13,319 bases of DNA, taken from Variovorax sp. GTDB lineage: Bacteria > Pseudomonadota > Gammaproteobacteria > Burkholderiales > Burkholderiaceae_C. The stretch lies in the NCBI GenBank assembly GCA_028292835.1, contig JAQGLP010000065.1:1-13319 (forward strand), given 5' to 3'. Position 1 is the stretch's first letter; the number at the start of each line of letters is the position of its first letter. Positions 7,217 through 13,319 of this stretch are shown here, piece after piece. Both the position numbers and the translations under genes were made by a program. The notes below the pieces were generated by a model. It saw only the letters and a program-made list of their open reading frames with translations, was not told the origin of the DNA and did no database searches.

Positions 7217-9028
7217 ATGGAAGCCACCCTGAATCCTCCGGCGGCCAAGCCGCCCGCGAAAAGCCGGCTGCGCACCTGGGGCCCGCTGGTGTTGATCGTG
7301 CTGCTCGCCGCGCTGCCGCTTCTGCCGCTGCCCGATTTCTGGATCATCCAGCTCAACTACATCGGTATCTACACGCTGCCGGTCCTGGGCCTGGTGCTGC
7401 TGACCGGCGTCGGCGGTCTGACCTCGTTCGGCCAGGCGGCCTTCGTCGGCATCGGCGCCTACAGCACGGCCTACCTGAGCGTGAACTATGGCCTGTCGCC
7501 CTGGCTCACCCTCTTCATCGGGCTGGCGCTGACCGGCGTCAGCGCCGCGGTCATCGGCGGCATCACGCTGCGCATGTCGGGCCACTACCTGCCGCTGGCG
7601 ACCATCGCCTGGGCGCTGGCGCTCTACTATCTGATGGGCAACCTCGAAGGGCTCGGCAAGTACGACGGCATCCTGGGCGTCAAGGGCCTGACCCTGTTCG
7701 GCCTCGAGGTCGGTCAAAAGCGGGGCTTCTACGCCGTGACCTGGACCTTCGCGCTGCTGGCCTGCTTCGCCGTGATCCGGCTGCTCGACTCGCGCAGCGG
7801 CCGCGCGATCCGCTCGCTCGCGGGAGGCTCGCAGATGGCCGAGGCCATGGGCGTGAACACGCTGCGCTTCAAGGTCGGCATCTTCGTCCTGGCTGCGCTG
7901 CTGGCCTCGATCTCGGGCTGGCTCTTCGCGCACTTCCAGCGCACGGTGAACCCCTCGCCCTTCGGCATCAAGATGGGCATCGAGTACCTGTTCATGGTGG
8001 TGCTGGGCGGCGCGGCCCACGTCTGGGGCGCCATCGCCGGCGCCGGCATCGTCAAGCTGCTCGAAGACCAGCTGCAGGTGCTGCTGCCGAAACTGATCGG
8101 CACCAGCGGCAGTTATGAGCTGATCGTCTTCGGCATCATGATCGTGCTGGTACTCAAATACCTGCCCGACGGCCTGTGGGACTTCATCGACCGGCGCCTG
8201 CCACGCCCGCAGCGTGCGGTCGACTGGCACGATGCCGCCGACCTGCCGGCCCGCGCCAAGCCGGCCGCCGGCGAGATGGTGCTCGACGTGCAGGCGATCC
8301 GCAAGACCTTCGGCGGCCTGGTGGCGGTCAACGACATCAGCTTCCAGACCCGGGCCGGCCAGATCGTCGGCCTGATCGGGCCCAACGGCGCAGGCAAGTC
8401 AACCACCTTCAACCTGGTCACGGGCGTGCTCGGCCTGTCGGGCGGCGCGGTGCGCTTTCGCGGCGAGGCGATCGGCGGACTGCCCTCGCGCGCCATCGCC
8501 CGGCGCGGCGTGGCACGCACCTTCCAGCACGTGAAGATGGTGCCCGACATGACGGTGCTCGAGAACGTCGCGCTCGGCGCCCACCTGCGCGGCCGCAAGG
8601 GCGCGATCGCCGCCATGCTGCACGCCGACCGCCGCGAGGAGCGCCAGCTGTTCCGCGAAGCCGAGCGCCAGCTGCAGCGCGTGGGCATGGGCGACCTGCT
8701 GCACGAGACCGCCGGCAACCTCGCGATGGGCCAGCAGCGGCTGCTCGAGATCGCCCGTGCGCTGTGCGCCGACCCGGCGCTGCTGCTGCTCGACGAACCC
8801 GCCGCCGGCCTGCGCCACAAGGAGAAGCAGGCGCTGGCCGACGTGCTGCGCAGCTTGCGCGCCACCGGCATGAGCATCCTGCTGGTCGAACACGACATGG
8901 GCCTGGTGATGGATATCTGCGACCACATCGTGGTGATGGAGTTCGGCACCCACCTGATGGAGGGCACGCCGGCCGAAGTGCAGCAAAGCCCGAAGGTGCG
9001 TGCCGCGTACCTGGGCACGGAACATTGA
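7217..9028 (+). CDS. livM-livG: Fused LivM-LivG: ABC permease joined to ATP-binding subunit
   Basis: One unbroken 603-residue frame carrying two subunits that are separate in E. coli. Residues about 21-320 are a LivM-type membrane domain with several hydrophobic segments, the motif LTSFGQAAFVGIGAYS (68-83) and the coupling loop near 194-214. A short hydrophilic linker (about 325-352, rich in Arg, Pro and Ala) leads to the ATPase: Walker A GPNGAGKST (388-396), Q-loop Q437 (RTFQ), signature AMGQQ (503-507, a LivG-like variant of LSGGQ), Walker B LLLLDEP (522-528) and switch His H559 (VEHD). All catalytic residues are present. GAGGGG (7204-7209) lies seven bases before the start. The fusion fixes a 1:1 ratio of this permease and ATPase and would pair with LivH and LivF in the membrane. 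Confidence 0.93.
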   Translation: MEATLNPPAAKPPAKSRLRTWGPLVLIVLLAALPLLPLPDFWIIQLNYIGIYTLPVLGLVLLTGVGGLTSFGQAAFVGIGAYSTAYLSVNYGLSPWLTLFIGLALTGVSAAVIGGITLRMSGHYLPLATIAWALALYYLMGNLEGLGKYDGILGVKGLTLFGLEVGQKRGFYAVTWTFALLACFAVIRLLDSRSGRAIRSLAGGSQMAEAMGVNTLRFKVGIFVLAALLASISGWLFAHFQRTVNPSPFGIKMGIEYLFMVVLGGAAHVWGAIAGAGIVKLLEDQLQVLLPKLIGTSGSYELIVFGIMIVLVLKYLPDGLWDFIDRRLPRPQRAVDWHDAADLPARAKPAAGEMVLDVQAIRKTFGGLVAVNDISFQTRAGQIVGLIGPNGAGKSTTFNLVTGVLGLSGGAVRFRGEAIGGLPSRAIARRGVARTFQHVKMVPDMTVLENVALGAHLRGRKGAIAAMLHADRREERQLFREAERQLQRVGMGDLLHETAGNLAMGQQRLLEIARALCADPALLLLDEPAAGLRHKEKQALADVLRSLRATGMSILLVEHDMGLVMDICDHIVVMEFGTHLMEGTPAEVQQSPKVRAAYLGTEH

Positions 9029-9029
9029 C

Positions 9030-9758
9030 ATGACCACACCGCTTCTGCGCCTCCAAGACCTGCGCGCCGGCTACGGCCGTGCCGAGGTGCTGCACGGCAT
9101 CGACCTGCGGGCCGGCGAAGGCAGCGTGATCACGGTGATCGGCCCGAACGGCGCCGGCAAGTCGACCCTGTTGAACGCGCTGATGGGCGTGCTGCCGTCC
9201 AAGGGACAGATCGAATTCCGCGGCCAGCCAATTGCCGGCCTGTCGCTCGAGGAACGGGTGATGCTCGGCATTGCGCTGGTGCCCGAGAAGCGCGAGCTGT
9301 TCGGCAGCATGACGGTCGAGGACAACCTGGTGCTCGGCGGCTTTCGCCAGGTGCGCCTGCGCAACCGCGAATGGCGCGGCCAGCTCGAACAGGTCTATGC
9401 GCTGTTTCCACGTCTCAAGGAACGCCGGCTGCAGCTGGCCGGCACGCTGTCGGGCGGCGAGCGGCAGATGCTGGCGGTCGGCCGCGCGCTGATGTCACGG
9501 CCGACGCTGCTGATGCTCGACGAGCCCAGCCTGGGCTTGGCGCCGCTGGTGGTGCAGGAAATATTCCGCACCGTGAGCGCGCTGCGCGAAACCGGCGTGA
9601 CCATCCTGCTGGTCGAGCAAAACGCGCGCGCGGCGCTCGAGGTCGCCGACCACGGCTACGTGCTCGAGATGGGCAGCGTCAGCGCCGAGGGCGAGGCCAA
9701 GCAGCTGGCCGGTGACTCGCGGGTGATCGATACCTACCTGGGCGCGGCCCGCGTCTGA
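9030..9758 (+). CDS. livF: LivF-type ABC ATPase
   Basis: A 242-residue ATP-binding subunit, the second ATPase of the importer. It shows Walker A GPNGAGKST (38-46), EKRELFGSMTVEDNL (86-100) after the Q-loop region, signature LSGGE (140-144), Walker B LLMLDEPSLGL (160-170), and VEQN (195-198), where the switch His is Gln. VEQN is normal in LivF proteins and not a defect. The frame is open from 9000, but the ATG at 9030, one base after the LivM-LivG stop, gives the standard LivF N-terminus (MTTPLLRLQDL) and mirrors the spacing of the previous junction. No strong ribosome site is visible, so coupling to the upstream gene is likely. It probably energises uptake of the same ligand as its partners. 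Confidence 0.92.
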   Translation: MTTPLLRLQDLRAGYGRAEVLHGIDLRAGEGSVITVIGPNGAGKSTLLNALMGVLPSKGQIEFRGQPIAGLSLEERVMLGIALVPEKRELFGSMTVEDNLVLGGFRQVRLRNREWRGQLEQVYALFPRLKERRLQLAGTLSGGERQMLAVGRALMSRPTLLMLDEPSLGLAPLVVQEIFRTVSALRETGVTILLVEQNARAALEVADHGYVLEMGSVSAEGEAKQLAGDSRVIDTYLGAARV

Positions 9759-9763
9759 AGCCG

Positions 9764-11497
9764 ATGAACTACCAACCCTGCCCCGACGATGTGCGCTTCG
9801 TCCTGAATGCGGTGCTCGACGCCACGCCGCGCCTGAATTCGCTGACGCCGTTCGCAGAAGTCGATGACGCGTTGCAGGCGCAGCTGCTCGACGAGGCCGG
9901 CAAGTTCGTGGCCGAAGTGATCGCACCGCTGAACCGTGGCGGCGACGAGATCGGCTGCCGCTTCGTCGATGGCAAGGTCATCGCGCCGCCGGGTTTCCGC
10001 GACGCCTACCAGGCCTTCGTCGACGGCGGCTGGCCGGCCCTTTCGGCCGCGCCCGAGGACGGCGGCCAGGGCCTGCCCGCGGTGTTCGAGGCGGTGCTGT
10101 TCGAGTGGCTCAGCGCGGCCAACCACGGACTCACGATGGCACCGGGCCTGCTGCACGGTGCTTACGAATGCCTCAAGCACCACGGCAGCGACGAACTCAA
10201 GCAGCACTACCTTGCGAAGATCGCCAGCGGCGAGTGGCTGGCCACGATGTGCCTGACCGAAGCCCATGCCGGCAGCGACCTGGGCCAGGTGCGCACACGC
10301 GCCGCGCCGCAGGCCGACGGCAGCCTGCGCGTCGCGGGCACCAAGATCTTCATCTCGGGCGGCGAGCACGACTTGAGCGACAACATCGTGCACCTGGTGC
10401 TGTGCCGCCTGCCCGATGCGCCTGCCGGTCCCAAGGGCCTGTCGCTGGCGCTGGTGCCCAAGTGGCTGCCCGACGGCACGCGCAACGCGGCGCACTGCGA
10501 GCGCATCGAGGAAAAGATGGGCCTGCACGGCAGCCCGACCTGCGTCATGCGCTTCGACGATGCCACCGGCTGGCTGATCGGCGAGCCCCACCGCGGCCTG
10601 GCCGCCATGTTCGTGATGATGAACGCGGCGCGGCTGCACGTCGCCCTGCAGGGCCTCGGCCTGCTCGACGCCGCCTGGCAGAAAGCCGATGCCTATGCCC
10701 GCGAGCGCCGCCAGATGCGCGCGCCGAAGCCGGCCGCCGCACCGCCCGGCGCCGGGCCCGACCTGATCGCCCAGCACCCCGCGATCCGCCGCATCCTCGA
10801 CACGCAGCGCGCCTGGATCGACGGCGGCCGCGTGCTGGCCTACCGCACCGCCATCGAACTCGATGTCGCGAAACACCACCCCGACGCCGCACGCCGCGCC
10901 CGCGCCCAGCGCTGGTGCGGCCTGGTCACGCCGGTGCTCAAGGCCGCCTTCACGCACCAGGCCTTCCATGGCGCCAGCGAGTGCCTGCAGGTGTTCGGCG
11001 GCCACGGCTACGTGCGCGAGTGGGGCATCGAGCAGGTCGTGCGCGATGCGCGCGTGACCATGATCTACGAGGGCACCAACGAGATCCAGGCCATCGACCT
11101 GCTGGCGCGCAAGGTGCTGGCGGACGGCGGTGCGGGACTGTCGGCCGTGCTGATCGGGTTGCGCGACGAACTCGACGCCTCGCGCGAGACCGATGCCGAC
11201 GTGCAGCGCCGCCTGGCACAGCTGCGCTACCTGACCACCACCGTCGCCATGGCGGCGCAGGCCGACACGGTGCTGCCCTACGAGGTGGCCGACGACTACC
11301 TGCGCGTGGTGGCGCTGGTCCTGCTGGCCTGGGCCTGGGCCCGCATCGATGTCGCCGCCGCGCAGGCCGGGGACACCGGGACGCGGTGGTCGGCGCCGGC
11401 CGCGGCCTTCCGCCGCCACCTGCTGCCCGAGTTCGACATGCGCCTGGGCATGGTCAAGCGCGCGTGCGAAGACGCGGCGCGGGCCGGGACGGCATGA
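9764..11497 (+). CDS. Acyl-CoA dehydrogenase, long DmdC-like type; possible dihydrocinnamoyl-CoA dehydrogenase
   Basis: A 577-residue FAD acyl-CoA dehydrogenase, longer than the roughly 380-residue classical type because of an N-terminal extension and a C-terminal helical domain (after about 455), as in the group that includes 3-methylmercaptopropionyl-CoA dehydrogenase. Visible family motifs are CLTEAHAGSDLGQVRT (163-178, flavin and substrate contacts), KIFISGGEHDL (194-204), FGGHGYVRE (411-419) and IYEGTNEIQAIDLLARK (434-450), where E436 is the expected catalytic base. It starts five bases after livF and belongs to the same operon. In this setting it could oxidise 3-(4-hydroxyphenyl)propionyl-CoA to p-coumaroyl-CoA, letting saturated phenylpropanoids join the pathway. 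That substrate is inferred only from context; electron-transfer flavoprotein genes are not in the window. Confidence 0.88.
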   Translation: MNYQPCPDDVRFVLNAVLDATPRLNSLTPFAEVDDALQAQLLDEAGKFVAEVIAPLNRGGDEIGCRFVDGKVIAPPGFRDAYQAFVDGGWPALSAAPEDGGQGLPAVFEAVLFEWLSAANHGLTMAPGLLHGAYECLKHHGSDELKQHYLAKIASGEWLATMCLTEAHAGSDLGQVRTRAAPQADGSLRVAGTKIFISGGEHDLSDNIVHLVLCRLPDAPAGPKGLSLALVPKWLPDGTRNAAHCERIEEKMGLHGSPTCVMRFDDATGWLIGEPHRGLAAMFVMMNAARLHVALQGLGLLDAAWQKADAYARERRQMRAPKPAAAPPGAGPDLIAQHPAIRRILDTQRAWIDGGRVLAYRTAIELDVAKHHPDAARRARAQRWCGLVTPVLKAAFTHQAFHGASECLQVFGGHGYVREWGIEQVVRDARVTMIYEGTNEIQAIDLLARKVLADGGAGLSAVLIGLRDELDASRETDADVQRRLAQLRYLTTTVAMAAQADTVLPYEVADDYLRVVALVLLAWAWARIDVAAAQAGDTGTRWSAPAAAFRRHLLPEFDMRLGMVKRACEDAARAGTA

Positions 11498-11512
11498 ATC
11501 CCATCCACAACC

Positions 11513-11518
11513 GGAGAG
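11513..11518 (+). promoter_or_regulatory. Ribosome binding site that sets the esterase start
   Basis: GGAGAG ends four bases before the ATG at 11523, with the GGAG core six bases away. The frame is open upstream to 11349 inside the acyl-CoA dehydrogenase gene, but this site and the signal peptide right after the ATG show that translation begins at 11523. Confidence 0.75.
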
Positions 11519-11522
11519 CACC

Positions 11523-13262
11523 ATGAAGCGAATCACCTTTCCAGCGCGGCGGCCGACATGGGCCGCGATCGGCGCGGCCTCGGTGGCCGTCGCCTGCGGC
11601 GGCGGCGGAGGCGGGGGCATCACTGTCGTCGTTCCGCCGACCCGCCTCTCGGCGGCGCAACCCGGCACGCTGCTGACGTGCACCGATCTCGCCGGCAAGG
11701 CCGCGTTCAGCGGCACGGTCTATACCAATGTCGCCTCGGTCCCCGCCGGCGCGCTCGCGGTGGCGGGAACGAGCGCACCGGTGCCGGCGCACTGCCTCGT
11801 GCAGGGCAAGATGAACCAGCGCACCAGCACGGTCGACGGCCAGAACTACGCCATCGGTTTCGAGATGCGCCTGCCGGTCAACTGGAACGGACGCTTCTTC
11901 TACCAGGCCAATGGCGGGCTCGACGGCAGCGTGGTCACCGCGGCCGGAGGCATCGGCGGTGGCAGCCCGACGACCACGGCGCTGCACATGGGCTTTGCCA
12001 CGATCAGCTCCGACGCCGGGCACTCGGGCTCGCAGAATCCCACCTTCGGCATCGATCCCCAGGCGCGGATCGACTACGGCTACAACGCCGTCGCGCAACT
12101 CACGCCGATGGCCAAGAACCTGATCGCCGCCGCCTATGGCCGGCGCCCCGATCGCTCCTACTTCGGCGGTTGCTCCAACGGCGGGCGCCATGCGATGGTG
12201 GCTGCGGCGCGCTCCGCCGGCGAGTACGACGGCATCCTGGCCGGCGATCCGGGCTTCAACCTTCCCAAGGCGGCCGTGGCCCAGCTCTATGGGGTACAGC
12301 AGTACGCCAAGGTCACCACCGCCAACACCGCCGCCGGCAAGCCCGACCTTCAAACCGCCTTCACGCCAGCCGAAATGAACGTCGTGGCCAAGGCGGTGCT
12401 CGCTCGCTGCGATGCGCTCGACGGTGCGGTGGACGGCCTGGTGTCGGACGTGCAGGCCTGCAAGCAGGCCTTCGATCTCGCGACGGCCGTGCCGAGCTGC
12501 AACGGCGCACGCGACGGCACGTGCCTGACCGGTGCGCAGAAGACCGTGCTGGCCGACGTGTTCGCCGGCGCACGCAACAGCGCGGGCACGCCGCTCTACA
12601 GCGATTTCCCGTTCGATGCGGGCATCAACGGCGCCAACTGGCGGCTGTGGAAATTCTCCAACTCGCAGAACCTCGACACGGGCTCGGTCGGCTTCGTGTT
12701 CAGCACGCCGCCGCTCGGCCCGCGCCGGCCCGGCGGCATCGACTTCGCGCTCGGCTTCAGCATGGACACCGACGCGCCCAGCATCGATGCGACCAGCGGC
12801 CCCTACACCGAATCGGCGATGTCGTTCATGACGCCGCCGCATCCGACCGACCTCTCGACACTGCGCGACCGCGGCGGCAAACTGATGGTCTACCACGGCA
12901 CCAGCGATCCGGTGTTCTCGTCCGACGACACGACGAACTGGTACGAGCGGCTGCGCACGGCCAACGGCGGCGACGCCTCGGCGTTCGCGCGCTTCTTCCC
13001 CGTGCCGGGAATGAACCATTGCTCGGGCGGGCCGAGCACGGACCAGTTCGACATGCTGACCCCGCTGGTCGCGTGGGTCGAGCAAGGGCAGGCGCCGCAA
13101 TCGGTGGTCGCCACCGCACGCGGCGCCGGGGCCAACGTGGTCAATCCCGAGGTGCCGGCCGGTTGGTCACCCGCGCGCACCCGGCCCCTGTGCCCGTATC
13201 CGAAGGTAGCGCGCTACGTGGGCGGCAATGTCGAGTCCGCCGCGAGCTTCGCCTGCCAATAG
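11523..13262 (+). CDS. Exported tannase/feruloyl esterase family lipoprotein
   Basis: A 579-residue secreted alpha/beta hydrolase of the tannase family, expected to cleave ester bonds of plant phenolics such as feruloyl, chlorogenate or gallate esters. The N-terminus has positive residues, a hydrophobic stretch and the lipobox-like VAVAC with C25, followed by seven glycines, so it is probably lipid-anchored. Catalytic residues are S218 (GGCSNGG), D462 (HGTSDPV) and H499 (GMNHC). C217 and C500, next to Ser and His, form the CS-D-HC disulfide that marks this family. D297, D300 and D304 (CDALDGAVDG, 296-305) match the lid calcium site of fungal feruloyl esterase and MHETase. The mature part has ten cysteines, enough for five disulfides. 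Last gene of the operon, 25 bases after the dehydrogenase gene. The exact ester cannot be told from sequence. Confidence 0.88.
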   Translation: MKRITFPARRPTWAAIGAASVAVACGGGGGGGITVVVPPTRLSAAQPGTLLTCTDLAGKAAFSGTVYTNVASVPAGALAVAGTSAPVPAHCLVQGKMNQRTSTVDGQNYAIGFEMRLPVNWNGRFFYQANGGLDGSVVTAAGGIGGGSPTTTALHMGFATISSDAGHSGSQNPTFGIDPQARIDYGYNAVAQLTPMAKNLIAAAYGRRPDRSYFGGCSNGGRHAMVAAARSAGEYDGILAGDPGFNLPKAAVAQLYGVQQYAKVTTANTAAGKPDLQTAFTPAEMNVVAKAVLARCDALDGAVDGLVSDVQACKQAFDLATAVPSCNGARDGTCLTGAQKTVLADVFAGARNSAGTPLYSDFPFDAGINGANWRLWKFSNSQNLDTGSVGFVFSTPPLGPRRPGGIDFALGFSMDTDAPSIDATSGPYTESAMSFMTPPHPTDLSTLRDRGGKLMVYHGTSDPVFSSDDTTNWYERLRTANGGDASAFARFFPVPGMNHCSGGPSTDQFDMLTPLVAWVEQGQAPQSVVATARGAGANVVNPEVPAGWSPARTRPLCPYPKVARYVGGNVESAASFACQ

Positions 13263-13319
13263 CCACCGCGTCATGGCCGCGCCGCCGCGTCGGGCCGGGC
13301 AGGCCCTACCATCGGCCCT

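Noticed and set aside
7217..9028. Artefactual fusion of two genes
   Set aside because: The frame is continuous through a sensible linker, with both domains complete and no frameshift sign, so the fusion is accepted as real.
9764..11497. Dimethylsulfoniopropionate breakdown role (DmdC)
   Set aside because: The protein resembles that long acyl-CoA dehydrogenase group, but no other gene of that pathway is present and the operon is aromatic. The group is broad in substrate.
13292..13306. Terminator after the esterase gene (GGGCC, five-base loop, GGCCC)
   Set aside because: The stem is only five base pairs and no T-run follows. In DNA this GC-rich such repeats are expected by chance. The 57 bases after the stop show nothing else I can support.

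Overview
The window is very GC-rich (roughly 70% by eye), densely coding DNA. Gene types, codon use and layout fit a soil or plant-associated betaproteobacterium of the order Burkholderiales, most likely Comamonadaceae-like. The taxon is inferred from style and family content only; there is no rRNA or other marker. No tRNA, insertion sequence, CRISPR array or phage gene was seen, and no gap between genes exceeds about 105 bases.

Layout: two divergent transcription units leave a 103-base intergenic region (1330-1432). The leftward unit encodes an amidohydrolase-superfamily hydrolase that overlaps, by ATGA, the start of pobA (4-hydroxybenzoate 3-monooxygenase), which runs off the left edge. The rightward unit holds nine closely spaced genes: a crotonase-fold enoyl-CoA hydratase, a feruloyl/hydroxycinnamoyl-CoA ligase, an HSD10-like short-chain 3-hydroxyacyl-CoA dehydrogenase, a four-domain LivKHMGF-type ABC importer (binding protein, permease, fused permease-ATPase, second ATPase), an acyl-CoA dehydrogenase, and an exported tannase/feruloyl-esterase-family lipoprotein.

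Read together, the genes form a nearly self-contained route for plant hydroxycinnamates. The esterase would free the acids from plant esters, the ABC system would import them, and the ligase would make the CoA thioester. Hydratase and dehydrogenase would build the beta-keto thioester. The amidohydrolase would cut off the two-carbon unit hydrolytically, as proposed for CouO of Rhodococcus jostii RHA1, leaving 4-hydroxybenzoate for PobA to turn into protocatechuate. There is no thiolase, no vanillin-type aldehyde dehydrogenase and no hydratase-lyase signature, which favours beta-oxidative deacetylation over the vanillin route. The acyl-CoA dehydrogenase would let saturated phenylpropanoids enter the same path.

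The divergent region has a well-spaced sigma-70-like promoter with a perfect 7-bp inverted repeat (TGGTTAT-N5-ATAACCA) filling its spacer, a likely operator for a regulator not encoded here. The most unusual protein detail is a leucine in place of the second histidine of the HxH metal motif in the amidohydrolase.
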